The notes beneath the pieces were generated by a model. That model was not told the DNA's origin. It made no database searches and was given only the letters and a program-made list of their open reading frames with translations. Of a stretch of 64,000 nt of DNA, positions 34,321 through 43,519 are shown one piece after another. Made by a program: the position numbers and the translations under genes. How positions within the stretch are numbered: the first letter of the stretch is position 1; each line of letters begins with the position of its first letter. This DNA comes from JAKQDH01 sp029558835 (lineage in GTDB: Bacteria > Planctomycetota > Phycisphaerae > UBA1845): NCBI GenBank assembly GCA_035356615.1, contig DAOQSN010000023.1:1-64000 (forward strand), written 5' to 3'.

Positions 34321-35559
34321 ATGACACGTAATGCCATTCTGATTGGTCTCTGCGCGGCGGCGATTCTGGTTTCGCCGGTGTTCGCGCTGGACCGTGTGAG
34401 CGCCAGCGAGAAGGGTAGCTTCCTGGTGTACTCCAAGGTTGAGCTGCGGTGGGAGATGCCCTCGGGCAATCTCATCCAGGATACCTTCCTGGACATGAGC
34501 AACGACTACCCGGGTTTCGTGGCCGTTCAGTTGTACTTCGTGAACGGCGATGATCCGGCCGAGGCCGTCTACGATGGCGGTGGCACTCTGATCGAGCGCG
34601 CCCACTTCGGGTGCAACTGGGTGGACAACGCGATCGCCCTGACGGGCAATGAGCCGGCCTTCTGGTCCGCCTTGACGGGCCAGGAGAAGGGCGTGTCTCC
34701 GTTCACGGTTCTGGACCCGGCCGCGGGTCCGTTCAACATCGCCGACCCGCTGACCTGGCCGGGCCGTCCGGCTCCCGATGGCTCGGGTGACCGCGTCCTG
34801 CGCGGCTTCGTCCTGGCCTGGGCGATTGACGCCAACGGCGAGGAGATTCGTTGGAATCACCTGAAGGGCGATGCCCTGATCATCAACTACAGTGATGCCG
34901 CAGCGTGGGAGTACAATGCGTATGCGTTCCAGGCGACGGAGACGGTGGCTCACGGCGCGCAGACGGGCACGCCGGGCATCCTGAACCTGAACGGTGTCGA
35001 GTATGACTACTGCTTCGACCTGCTGCTGATGGACTTCTACGCCGTCGGCTCGACGGGCCTGAACTACAATGGCCACACCATTGACGTGGACGTTGACCTG
35101 ACCCTGCTGCCCATGACGATCGACGTGCGGCAGGACAGCAACGGCTGGGTCAAGACGAAGGCCAAATTCGACATCTGGAACCAGAACGAGGTGAAGTTCT
35201 CGAACACCGAGTGGTGCATCAAGAAGTGGGACCAGAGACTGCTGAGCGACGGCGGGATCCCCGCCCCGAACAGCTTCTATCGGTTCTTCCTCGGCACCAA
35301 CAAGGGTAAGGCCCGCATCGACGGGATGGCCAGCTCGGTCTGCCCGGACAGCATCGACACTCCGTTGCTGGGCGTTCGGGCCCTGATCCTGGACTTCACG
35401 GCCGGCGCCGATACGGCGATGGCCGGCATCAACCTGGTGGGTATGGGTACGCAGACCGGCTGTGTGCATTACGATCTGCTCGCCCCGCCGCCTGAGCTCT
35501 TCCCGACCACCGTGCCGGTTGTGGCTCCGGTGAAGGGTGTGAAGGCCAGCATCCGGTAA
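34321..35559 (+). CDS. Secreted protein of unknown function, paralogue 1
   Basis: 412 residues; AAGGAG eight bases before the ATG. Signal peptide MTRNAILIGLCAAAILVSPV (cleaved after VFA). The mature protein shares its whole length with the C-terminal 400 residues of the 36146-37924 product: KVELRW, LIQDTFLDM, VQLYFVNGD, ALTGNEPAFWSALTGQEKG, PLTWPGRP, VLRGFVLAWAI, IRWNHLKGDALI, DLTLLPMTIDVRQ, TKAKFDIWNQNEVKFSNTEWC, NKGKARIDG, INLVGMGTQTGC. No known domain is recognised and no membrane anchor is present. It is preceded by a long structured leader and followed by a strong terminator, so it is expected to be a well-expressed single-gene transcript. Its codons are slightly less GC-rich than its neighbours. 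Confidence 0.85.
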   Translation: MTRNAILIGLCAAAILVSPVFALDRVSASEKGSFLVYSKVELRWEMPSGNLIQDTFLDMSNDYPGFVAVQLYFVNGDDPAEAVYDGGGTLIERAHFGCNWVDNAIALTGNEPAFWSALTGQEKGVSPFTVLDPAAGPFNIADPLTWPGRPAPDGSGDRVLRGFVLAWAIDANGEEIRWNHLKGDALIINYSDAAAWEYNAYAFQATETVAHGAQTGTPGILNLNGVEYDYCFDLLLMDFYAVGSTGLNYNGHTIDVDVDLTLLPMTIDVRQDSNGWVKTKAKFDIWNQNEVKFSNTEWCIKKWDQRLLSDGGIPAPNSFYRFFLGTNKGKARIDGMASSVCPDSIDTPLLGVRALILDFTAGADTAMAGINLVGMGTQTGCVHYDLLAPPPELFPTTVPVVAPVKGVKASIR

Positions 35560-35585
35560 GCTGAGCGCTTAGTCGCTCCAACTCT

Positions 35586-35626
35586 GAGGCAGCGACGGCC
35601 TACGTGGTGGTCGCTGCCTCTGTTTT
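35586..35626 (+). terminator. Strong Rho-independent terminator
   Basis: Perfect 11-bp stem GAGGCAGCGAC (35586-35596) / GTCGCTGCCTC (35610-35620), then TGTTTT. Confidence 0.92.
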
Positions 35627-36145
35627 GCGCCGCGTCTTCCCCCCCCGGGGCCGACGCCGCGGCTCCCGGCCCGACGGGGAGGGGCCGACCGGCCGAGCAT
35701 TCCGCTTCCGCCGCGGACCGCACCACAGACCCGACCCCCGTCAGATGTCCCGGCCGCCGTGTCCTCACATGGGTCGCCCCGGGAAGACCCGGTAGCCACC
35801 CACCCAGCCGTCCAGCCCTACCTGATTCGCACCGGCTGGGCAACTCGTTTGAAAATCTGGGCAGTTTTCCTTGACAACAAAGCGGTAGTTCCGATAACAT
35901 CGTTCCTAGGGTAGTTTGGCAGGCCCGGAGGCGGTGCGCGGGATGATGGGCGTCATTGGCTCCCCGGTGCGGCGCTCTCCGAGGCAACTACCACAGGCTC
36001 ACGCGCGTGCGCGATTCGGCGATGTAGTCGAGCGGCGGGCGCAAGCCTACGCTGCAACGCGGATGCGCTGCATGCGCGCAGCGGTGCGCGCGGTCACTCA
36101 GTGACTGCGGTGCGCCGGCCAACTGCTAAGGAAAGGAGCAGTTCC
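35627..36145. other. Intergenic region with promoter and leader of paralogue 2
   Basis: About 520 bp. It has a TTGACA at 35871-35876 with a weak TAACAT 18 bp on, then a leader of about 240 nt in which GGTAGTT (about 35911) pairs with AACTACC (about 35988). Much shorter than the leader of paralogue 1. Confidence 0.5.
35871..35900 (+). promoter_or_regulatory. Putative promoter of paralogue 2
   Basis: TTGACA, 18-bp spacer, TAACAT. Confidence 0.5.
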
Positions 36146-37924
36146 ATGTTCGCCGCTGTGTCCACCAGACGATACACCGACGCGACGCAACGCCTGACTT
36201 GGTTGCTTACCCTCCTGCTCGCTGAAGGAGCGCTCCTGGCACTTCAGGGAACACCGGGTGCGCTTGCCCAGACGACGACCGGGCGCGCGCCGGCGGAAGC
36301 AGTGAGGCTCGAGGTGCAGCCAGTCGTTGCGAACGACCCGAGTCGCATTGAGTCGGGAACGCCGGAGTCCCCCGGCGGTGCGGCCGGAGACCTCGCGCAA
36401 CTAGATGGACAACTGCGCTACTCGGACACGGCTCCGCAGAATATCTGCCCGGTTGTCCTCAACCTGCCTGCGCACAACCACTTTGCCGTCACGGCGCCGG
36501 AGACGCTGGACTGCACGCTGCAGGTCAGCAGCCCGGAGCCCACGCAGACAACGACGGTGCGCGTCCTTGATCCGAACGGGGCACAGGCGGCCGGTCTGCA
36601 CATCACGGCGACGTCCGGAACCCCTACCACGGTGCGCCTGCGCTGGGAGACCGAGAGCGCGAACGCCGGGGCGTATGTGCTCACCCTGGAGGTTGCCGAC
36701 GACGACCCCGTCTCCCCCTGCACGGTGACTTACGAGGTCAGCATCGAGGTAGCGGGCGACCCGCCTAACCCGCCGCAGACGGCACTCCCGACGGGCGACG
36801 CGACGGCCAAGGGAAGCGTGATCGTCTTCCCGAAGGTGGAGTTGCGTTGGAACCGCAACACGGGCCAGTTGATTCAGGACACGTTCCTGGATCTGTGCAA
36901 CGACTCGCCGGGGCTGTTGGGCGTGCAGCTCTTCTTCGTGAACGGCGATCCCCCGGCCGCGGCCGTCTACGGCCCGGGGGGCGTGCTTGTGGAGCGTGCC
37001 CACCCCGGATACAACCGGATCGGATTGCAGATTGCCCTGACGGGGAACGAACCAGCCTTCTGGTCGGCGTTTACCGGTCAGGAGAAGCACGTGGCACCGT
37101 TCACGATCCTGGATCCACCGTGGGGGCCGTTCAACGCGGGCAACCCGCTGACGTGGCCGGGGCGGCCCGCCACCGACGGTTCGACGGACCGGGTGTTGCG
37201 CGGTTTCGTGGTGGGCTGGGCGGTCAATTTCCTCGGTGAGAAGATCCGCTGGAACCACTTGAAGGGCGATGCACTGATCCTCAACTACGACGAGTGTGCC
37301 GCGTGGGAAGTCAACGCCTGGGCGTTCCAGACCACCGCGGTAGCCCACGGTAGCCCGGTGCCAGGCGACCCGGAGGTGCTCAGCCTGGACGGCTTCGAGT
37401 ACGACGCCTGCCCCACGCAGTTGATGCTCGACTTCTACGCCGTGGGCGCCAACGCGCTGGACTCCGGCACGCATGTCGTGGACATTGACACCGACCTGAC
37501 CCTGTTGCCGATGATCATCGACCTGCGGCAGGAGACCACTGGTCCGACCGTCACCAAGGCCAAGTTCGACATCTGGAACCAGAACGAGGTGAAGTTCTCG
37601 AACACCGAGCGGTGCATCACGCACTGGGACCAGCAGCTCCTGAGCCGCTACAGCGCGCCCAACCATTTCCTGCGGCCACACCTGCAGACGAACAAGGGGA
37701 AGGCCCGCATCGACGGCCTGGCGAGCGCGACGGTTTGCGGCGCTGCCAGCATTCCCAGCCCCCTGCTCGGGGTCGCTGCCAAGTTGCTGACTTTCGGGGG
37801 CGTCGATGTTGAGATAGCAGGAGTGAACCTCGTGGGGATGGGCGAGGAGGCGGGCTGCATTCGGTACGACCCCGAGGTCCCGCCGCCGGAGTTGTTCCAG
37901 GAGCCAGCCGCCCGCATCCGTTGA
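36146..37924 (+). CDS. Secreted protein of unknown function, paralogue 2 (with extra N-terminal domain)
   Basis: 592 residues from the ATG at 36146 (AAAGGAG seven bases upstream; the frame extends 15 codons further but lacks a site). Signal peptide with core WLLTLLLAEGALLAL, cleaved near ALA. Residues about 95-225 form an extra beta-sandwich domain (TVRVLDPNGAQAAGLHI, AGAYVLTLEVADDD) of Ig/cadherin-like appearance. From about 230 to the end it is a paralogue of the 34321 product with the same conserved blocks (LIQDTFLDL, ALTGNEPAFWSAFTGQEK, IRWNHLKGDALI, KAKFDIWNQNEVKFSNTE). A strong terminator follows. The conserved domain is uncharacterised as far as I can tell. Confidence 0.85.
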   Translation: MFAAVSTRRYTDATQRLTWLLTLLLAEGALLALQGTPGALAQTTTGRAPAEAVRLEVQPVVANDPSRIESGTPESPGGAAGDLAQLDGQLRYSDTAPQNICPVVLNLPAHNHFAVTAPETLDCTLQVSSPEPTQTTTVRVLDPNGAQAAGLHITATSGTPTTVRLRWETESANAGAYVLTLEVADDDPVSPCTVTYEVSIEVAGDPPNPPQTALPTGDATAKGSVIVFPKVELRWNRNTGQLIQDTFLDLCNDSPGLLGVQLFFVNGDPPAAAVYGPGGVLVERAHPGYNRIGLQIALTGNEPAFWSAFTGQEKHVAPFTILDPPWGPFNAGNPLTWPGRPATDGSTDRVLRGFVVGWAVNFLGEKIRWNHLKGDALILNYDECAAWEVNAWAFQTTAVAHGSPVPGDPEVLSLDGFEYDACPTQLMLDFYAVGANALDSGTHVVDIDTDLTLLPMIIDLRQETTGPTVTKAKFDIWNQNEVKFSNTERCITHWDQQLLSRYSAPNHFLRPHLQTNKGKARIDGLASATVCGAASIPSPLLGVAAKLLTFGGVDVEIAGVNLVGMGEEAGCIRYDPEVPPPELFQEPAARIR

Positions 37925-37979
37925 GCGAGCGCAGTAACAGGGCGACGCCCGGAGAGCGGCTCGGGACGTGAGCTAACGC

Positions 37980-38063
37980 AAGAGGGGACGTCACTGATTC
38001 GCGGTCGCGGCCGCCGGTTGCAGCAGCCGAGCCCAGGATCAGTGAGGTCCCCTCTTCATTTTC
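37980..38063 (+). terminator. Strong long-stem terminator
   Basis: 19-bp stem with a single mismatch: AAGAGGGGACGTCACTGAT (37980-37998) pairs with ATCAGTGAGGTCCCCTCTT (38038-38056), followed by CATTTTC. Confidence 0.88.
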
Positions 38064-38294
38064 GTCCGATATTAACGGGTTCAGACGCACGTCGCGGCGG
38101 GCAGCAGTCGCACCACCGCATCCGCAACGCCGGAATGTCATCACGGCGTCACACAAAGCACGTGACGTATTGGTGAATGCACCGGCGGCGGTTATACTCT
38201 GCACGGTTCGAGGCGTTTGGATACCCCACCGCCACAGATTCGGAACCAGCGCCGGCACCGCCGTGGTCGTCGGCCGCGAAGGTCAACAGTTCGA

Positions 38295-39191
38295 GTGCAG
38301 AGAAAGCCCGTGTTGTTGAGTACAAACTGCAAAGCTTGCGACGGTCGGCGCGGACGTGCGCGGGGAGCCTGGCCGCGACTGCTACTCACGTCGAGCCTAG
38401 GATTGCTGCTGGGCCTGGGTGGGATGCTGCCCGCCTGTGGGCCGCGGTCGGAGCGGATTGACACGAAGGCTGAACAGTCGAACCCGGAGGCCCGCCTGCG
38501 GGCGCGGGCCGCGCGCTTGTGGGACGCGCGGCAACGCGAAGACTGGGCGACGGCGTTCGAGTTCCTGGATCCCGACGACCGCGGGGGGGCTACCGTGGAC
38601 GCCTATGGGGAATGGTCGAGCAAGAACGAGCCCTTCGTGGTGCGCTCGTTCGACCTGGGGCGCGTCCTGACCGAGGGCACCTGCGGCTGGGTCGAGGTGA
38701 ATGCCAGTCTCGCGGTGCGCAAATACCGGGACATCCCGGCCCGTCCCGCGCACCACTGGGAGAAGTGGCGCGTGGCGGAAGGGGAATGGTATCCCGTTTC
38801 CAAGAAGAACCTGGACAACTACCCGGCCGCCCCGCCGGAGCGGGACGCCGCCCAGGAGCAACTCTTGCGCACGCGCGCGGAGGAGGCCGCCCGTGCCCAG
38901 ATCGCGCGCGAGTGGGACCACCTCTACGAGCTGACCGACCCGCGTGATCGGGAGACCGTTTCTCGCGAGGACTTGGAGGCGGGCTTCGAGGCGCTTGAGT
39001 TCCGCTCCTTTGAGGTGCATTGGGTCGAAGTGCTGAGTGATCGCGGCGTGGTGCGCATTACCTACGAGCACAAGCTGCGCGACCCGAGCCTGACGAAGAT
39101 GCCGGCCACGAGATCGACGAATAACGAGAAGTGGGTGCGCATCGACGGGCAATGGTACCTGGACATTGTGAACGTTGACACTGGGAGATAA
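38295..39191 (+). CDS. Hypothetical lipoprotein
   Basis: About 298 residues if started at the GTG at 38295; GTG 38310 and further upstream starts are also possible, and no strong ribosome-binding site decides. A twin-Arg-rich N-terminus leads to a hydrophobic stretch (LLLTSSLGLLLGLGGML) and lipobox LPA-Cys, then GPRSERIDTKAE. The mature part looks like two related alpha/beta units: LWDARQREDWATAFEFLDPD...DLGRVLTE...ASLAV and REWDHLYELTDPRDRETV...SFEVHWVEVLSDRGVVRITYE, a repeated NTF2-like or nuclear-transport-factor-like layout, with GEWYPVSKKN and GQWYLDIVN closing each unit. Function unknown. The FG-GAP lipoprotein starts two bases after its stop, so they form an operon. Confidence 0.65.
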   Translation: MQRKPVLLSTNCKACDGRRGRARGAWPRLLLTSSLGLLLGLGGMLPACGPRSERIDTKAEQSNPEARLRARAARLWDARQREDWATAFEFLDPDDRGGATVDAYGEWSSKNEPFVVRSFDLGRVLTEGTCGWVEVNASLAVRKYRDIPARPAHHWEKWRVAEGEWYPVSKKNLDNYPAAPPERDAAQEQLLRTRAEEAARAQIAREWDHLYELTDPRDRETVSREDLEAGFEALEFRSFEVHWVEVLSDRGVVRITYEHKLRDPSLTKMPATRSTNNEKWVRIDGQWYLDIVNVDTGR

Positions 39192-39193
39192 CC

Positions 39194-40525
39194 GTGCGAA
39201 CGGCAAGCTGGCTCTGCTTATTGGGAATTGTGGTCGTGTTCAGCGGATGCCACCGCCCCCAGCCGGGGCCGGTCGTGACGGGTCCGGGCCCGCAGGCGCC
39301 CGGCGACACCACCGCACCACCGCCCCCGGTCGTGGCTCCGCCGCCACCGCCCGCGGCCTACACGCTCTGCGCCAAGGGTCTGCCCACTACGGGGATGTGG
39401 AAGTGCGATCCGGTCTTTGTTGACGCTAACCTCGACGGTCACGTGGACCTGGCCGCCATGGCCCGCCTCGGCGACGGACCGCACCTCTGGCTGGGGGACG
39501 GAACCGGCACCTGGGAGAAGTGGGACGCCGCGCTGGCGTCGCGCTTCCCATCGTGCGGCGGGGGGCTGAGCTTCGTGGACGTCAACCACGACGGTCACTT
39601 GGACTTCGCGGTCGCCGACCACTGCCGCGGCGTCTTCGTGTACCTCGGAGACGGACAGGGACATTGGGAAGCGGTGACAGCCGGCCTGTGTCCGCCCGGC
39701 GTTGATCCGGAAGACCCCATGGGCCAGATGCACCTCGGCGCCGAGGACCTCGCCACCGGTGACGTGAACGGCGACGGCTGCATCGACATCGTCGCCTGCG
39801 CCAGCGACGAGGGCGGCATCAACGTGTACCTCGGCGACGGCTCCGGTCGAAACTGGACGCACACGCCGGGCGCGTTGCCCGCTACCGGTTGGGCGAATCG
39901 CGTGCTCCTGGCGGACATGAACGGCGACGGCGCCTTGGACGTCGTGTCCTCATATGCCGACGGTCCCCGCGTCTGGCACAATGACGGTCACGGCAAGTGG
40001 ACGCCGGCGGCCTTTGGTTTACCCTCACCGTCGCTACGCGGGATCTACACGGGTATCGACGTCGCGGACGTGAACCACGACGGCCGACCGGACATCGCGG
40101 TGGCCAACTGGGTGGACGGTCCCGAGGTCTACTTCCAGCAGGCCGACCAGGCTTGGACGAAGGCGGACGACGTGTTTCCTGAGTTGATCGGTGGAGCCGT
40201 CGGCCTCGCCCTCGGCGACCTGGACGGCGACGGGAATGTTGATATCGTGGTCTCCGGCCGGATGACCCTTGACCCTGGACACGTGCGGGGAGTGTTCGCC
40301 CTGTTCGGCGACGGGCAGGGCCACTGGAAGTTCGCGCCCAATACGGGGCTGCCCACCACCGGGCTGGCGTTCACGGCCGGCGTCTCCGTGGGGGACATCG
40401 ACGGGGACGGCGTGCTCGATATCGCGGCAGGCAGCGGCCTGAAGGTCGAAGACACCGGCCTGCCGGAAGACAAGGCCGTAATCGAGCAGCGCCTGATCGT
40501 CTGGCGCGGCGTCCACAACCGGTAG
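39194..40525 (+). CDS. FG-GAP/VCBS-repeat lipoprotein
   Basis: 443 residues, GTG start. Signal with lipobox (GIVVVFSG-Cys19), then a Pro-rich linker (about residues 20-55) and a seven-bladed propeller of FG-GAP/VCBS repeats, each with a calcium loop D-x-N/D-x-D-G-x-x-D: VDANLDGHVDLAAM, VDVNHDGHLDFAVA, GDVNGDGCIDIVAC, ADMNGDGALDVVSS, ADVNHDGRPDIAVA, GDLDGDGNVDIVVS, GDIDGDGVLDIAAG. These are extracellular Ca-binding adhesion-type folds. It lies two bases after the preceding lipoprotein gene. Confidence 0.9.
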   Translation: MRTASWLCLLGIVVVFSGCHRPQPGPVVTGPGPQAPGDTTAPPPPVVAPPPPPAAYTLCAKGLPTTGMWKCDPVFVDANLDGHVDLAAMARLGDGPHLWLGDGTGTWEKWDAALASRFPSCGGGLSFVDVNHDGHLDFAVADHCRGVFVYLGDGQGHWEAVTAGLCPPGVDPEDPMGQMHLGAEDLATGDVNGDGCIDIVACASDEGGINVYLGDGSGRNWTHTPGALPATGWANRVLLADMNGDGALDVVSSYADGPRVWHNDGHGKWTPAAFGLPSPSLRGIYTGIDVADVNHDGRPDIAVANWVDGPEVYFQQADQAWTKADDVFPELIGGAVGLALGDLDGDGNVDIVVSGRMTLDPGHVRGVFALFGDGQGHWKFAPNTGLPTTGLAFTAGVSVGDIDGDGVLDIAAGSGLKVEDTGLPEDKAVIEQRLIVWRGVHNR

Positions 40526-40987
40526 GTCGACCCAGGCCGCTGCAACGGGCCGAGCGGCCGCGATCCATCGGATCGCGTGGCGTTGAAATAGGTACTATAT
40601 TCCGAATGCGCTGCCTGCGCCGCTGAGCGGGGCTGGTTGGGTGCAGGCGCGCAGGCATCACACTGCCGTTGACACCGCACCGGCGAGGGGCCTACCTGCG
40701 TTCCCGGCCCTCCCGACTGATCCAGGAGCGTTCTTGCCCTACTCGGCGTCGCTTTCGACGGAACAGGATAAGGTGCGATCGGACCTCTGGTAGTTTTGGG
40801 CATTTCGGTCACCTGGTGAAACAGAATCCGGAAAATTAGGCTTTCAAAGATGAGACCTGGATGGTAATATGGGGCGTGAACATGCGCGGACGTGAGTAAG
40901 TTTAGCGAAGGCGCTATAATCGACTGTGTTCCGGCAACCGGACGCAGCTTGTGCTGACGCTCGCGCAGACGGGAAGGAAGGTGCGGC
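40526..40987. other. Intergenic region with promoter of the fibre gene
   Basis: About 460 bp, AT-richer in its second half (40790-40925). It contains a perfect TATAAT at 40915-40920 with a poor -35 (GTGAGT, 40892-40897). No gene seen. Confidence 0.5.
40892..40920 (+). promoter_or_regulatory. Putative promoter of the fibre gene
   Basis: GTGAGT, 17-bp spacer, TATAAT. Confidence 0.5.
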
Positions 40988-43306
40988 ATGGGCGCGCGGT
41001 GGAATCGGAGGAAGTACAAACTGGGTTGGCTTCTGGGGCAGCAGGCACGACTGGCGTGTGGTACCGGAGTGCTGTGCGCACTGGCCGTGTTGCTGGCAGG
41101 CTGCCCTACGGACACGGGCCCGGACGACCCCGGCACGGGGCAGCCGATACCCGGCGAAGAAGGCGCGCCGGGTGTGCATTGCTGGGATACCAACGACAAC
41201 GGCAAGCCGGACCCTGAAGAGGACATCAATGGGGACGGCAACTGGAACGCCCTCGACTGCCTGGGTCTGCCGGGTGGTGCCGGCGAGCCGGGCGCCGCGG
41301 GGCTGGCCGGAGAAACGGGGCCGCAAGGCCCGGCAGGTCCGGCGGGACCGGCCGGTCCTCCCGGCGAGAAGGGTGCGAAGGGCGACCCGGGACAGTCGTG
41401 CTGGGACTTGAACGGCAACGGCGCGAGGGACGACGAAGAGGACCTCAACGGTGACGGTGTGGTGGACGTGGAAGACTGCGCCGGAGCGCCAGGCCAACCG
41501 GGACCCACAGGAGCGACGGGGCCAACGGGCCCCAGCGGCGCCAGCGGCGGACAAGGAGCGGCGGGACCGGCCGGTCTCGCCTGCTGGGACCTCAACCAGA
41601 ACGGCGTGCGTGATGTCGCGGAGGATCTCAACCTCGACGGCGTGGTCGACGTGCTCGACTGCAACACTGGAATTCCGGGGACATCGTGCTGGGACCTGAA
41701 TGGCAACTTCATCGCCGATACGGAGGAGGACGTCAACGGCGACGGCGTGGTTGACGTGCGCGACTGCTCGTCGTTCTGCTGGGACCTCAACGGCAACGGG
41801 GTCCGCGATCCGGCGGAGGACCTCAATCACGACGGGGTGATCGATGTGCTCGACTGCAACACGGGAATCCCAGGCGCACCAGGCATCTCGTGCTGGGACC
41901 TGAACGGCAACGGCATCGGTGATCCAGGCGAGGACCTCAACGGAGACGGCGTGGTCGACGCCCTCGACTGCAACACCGGCGTACCCGGCGCCCAGGGCCC
42001 GCCGGGCCTGTCGTGCTGGGACCTGAACGGCAACGGAGTGGCCGATCCGGCTGAAGATCTGAACGGGGACAGCGTGGTCGACGTGCTCGACTGCAACACC
42101 GGAATCCCGGGGGCACCGGGCGTTTCCTGCTGGGACCTGAACGGCAACGGCGTGGGCGATCCCGATGAAGATCTCAACGGAGACGGCGTGATCGACGCCC
42201 TGGACTGCAATACCGGGGTTCCAGGCGCGCCAGGGGCGCCCGGGCAGGCTTGCTGGGACCTCAACGGCAACGGCGTGGCAGATCCAGTGGAGGACCTGAA
42301 CGGCGACGGCGTGGTGGACGTGCTGGACTGCAACACGGGAGTCCCCGGAGCGTCGGGCATCTCCTGCTGGGACCTGAATGCCGACGGCGTCGGTGACCCG
42401 GCGGAAGATCTGAACGGCGACGGCGTGGTCGACGTATACGACTGCAATACCGGCATCCCCGGACCGGTGGGACCTGCAGGACCCGCCGGACCGGAGGGAC
42501 CGGCGGGGCCGGAGGGGCCGGCGGGACCGGAGGGGCCGGCGGGACCGGAGGGGCCGGCAGGCGCGGCCGGGCAGGCCTGCTGGGACCTCAACGGCAACGG
42601 CGTCGGCGATCCGGCGGAAGATACCAACGGCGATGGAACGGTGGACGTCGACGACTGCCGGGGAACGGGCGGAGGCGGCGGCAGCGACTTCTGGGGTCTG
42701 GAGGGCAATGCGGGAACGAATCCCAGCGTGAACTTCCTGGGGACCACCGATGGCGTGGCCCTGACGCTCGGGGCGGGCGGCAACCGGTCCATGCACCTGT
42801 ACACCAACGGCAGCCTGCGTCTCGACCTGCCGAGCACCCAGTTCATCGAGATGGGTCCGTCCGGCTACCGGATGATCAATACGTCCACCGGTGCATACCT
42901 GAGCCTGGGCGGTATCTGGACGAATGCCAGCGACCGCAGGGCGAAGTATGATCTGGTGCCGGTGGACGGAGCCGAGGTGCTGACCCAGTTGGTCGAGTTG
43001 CCGTTGTATCGGTGGGCCCACCAGATGGAGGACCCGTCGGTACGCCACCTGGGACCGATGGCGCAGGACTTCTACGCCCTGTTCGGCCTGGGCGCGGACG
43101 AGGAGCACATCTCCACCATTGATGCCGAGGGCGTGGCACTGGCGGCCATTCAGGGTCTGTACGAGCTGGTGCAGCAGCGCGGGGAGCGCATCGTGGCGTT
43201 GGAGAGCGACCTGACGATGTTGCGTCAGCAGATGGAGCAGGTGCAGGCGCAGCTCAGCGAGGTACAGGCAAGGATGACGGTCCTGGAGGATCAGGGCGGG
43301 GACTGA
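40988..43306 (+). CDS. Collagen-like fibre lipoprotein with 11 Cys-bounded Ca-loop units and C-terminal S74 chaperone domain
   Basis: 772 residues. Signal and lipobox (ALAVLLAG-Cys). The bulk alternates two kinds of segment: collagen Gly-X-Y triplets (GPQGPAGPAGPAGPPGEKG, and GPEGPA repeated about five times near residue 500) and 11 units of the form C-WDLNGNGVxD-P-x-EDLNGDGVVDV-x-DC, each bounded by two Cys 26 residues apart and holding two dockerin/EF-hand-like loops (D-x-N-x-N-G and D-x-N-x-D-G-x-x-D). After a Gly-rich hinge comes a beta-rich head (about 570-640), then a Peptidase_S74 intramolecular chaperone: ASDRRAKYDLV with Ser648 and Lys653, LPLYRWAH, HLGPMAQDFYALFGLG, DAEGVALAAIQGLYELV, ending in a coiled coil (QQMEQVQAQLSEVQARM). 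S74 domains trimerise phage tail spikes and fibres and are then cleaved off. It is most likely a trimeric surface fibre. Confidence 0.88.
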   Translation: MGARWNRRKYKLGWLLGQQARLACGTGVLCALAVLLAGCPTDTGPDDPGTGQPIPGEEGAPGVHCWDTNDNGKPDPEEDINGDGNWNALDCLGLPGGAGEPGAAGLAGETGPQGPAGPAGPAGPPGEKGAKGDPGQSCWDLNGNGARDDEEDLNGDGVVDVEDCAGAPGQPGPTGATGPTGPSGASGGQGAAGPAGLACWDLNQNGVRDVAEDLNLDGVVDVLDCNTGIPGTSCWDLNGNFIADTEEDVNGDGVVDVRDCSSFCWDLNGNGVRDPAEDLNHDGVIDVLDCNTGIPGAPGISCWDLNGNGIGDPGEDLNGDGVVDALDCNTGVPGAQGPPGLSCWDLNGNGVADPAEDLNGDSVVDVLDCNTGIPGAPGVSCWDLNGNGVGDPDEDLNGDGVIDALDCNTGVPGAPGAPGQACWDLNGNGVADPVEDLNGDGVVDVLDCNTGVPGASGISCWDLNADGVGDPAEDLNGDGVVDVYDCNTGIPGPVGPAGPAGPEGPAGPEGPAGPEGPAGPEGPAGAAGQACWDLNGNGVGDPAEDTNGDGTVDVDDCRGTGGGGGSDFWGLEGNAGTNPSVNFLGTTDGVALTLGAGGNRSMHLYTNGSLRLDLPSTQFIEMGPSGYRMINTSTGAYLSLGGIWTNASDRRAKYDLVPVDGAEVLTQLVELPLYRWAHQMEDPSVRHLGPMAQDFYALFGLGADEEHISTIDAEGVALAAIQGLYELVQQRGERIVALESDLTMLRQQMEQVQAQLSEVQARMTVLEDQGGD

Positions 43307-43519
43307 ACAACCGCGCCCAATCAGGGTAGCGCAGCATCGCGCGGGCTGCTGGACACTCGGCGCTAAGGGGAGCAAGCCCGCGGCTCGATGGCGACGCGGA
43401 ATCGCGCCCGCTGATATGGGCCACGCGAGACGCAAGCGGCCCGGCCGCTACGTACCGGGGACCGCGGAGCAAAAGGAGCCGGCACGCTGGTCAACGTGCT
43501 TCGGGGAAGGAAACGAGTC

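Noticed and set aside
33596..34327. Long minus-strand open frame (243 codons) in the leader region
   Set aside because: No ribosome-binding site, Arg/Ser/Pro-rich sequence without family features, and it is explained by the purine bias of the plus strand, which removes minus-strand stops.
41160..42660. CRISPR-like regular repeats
   Set aside because: Repeats are coding, in frame, and translate to Ca-loop and collagen units.
40844..43435. Minus-strand open frame of 863 codons
   Set aside because: Antisense of the repetitive fibre gene; its periodicity mirrors the repeats on the plus strand.
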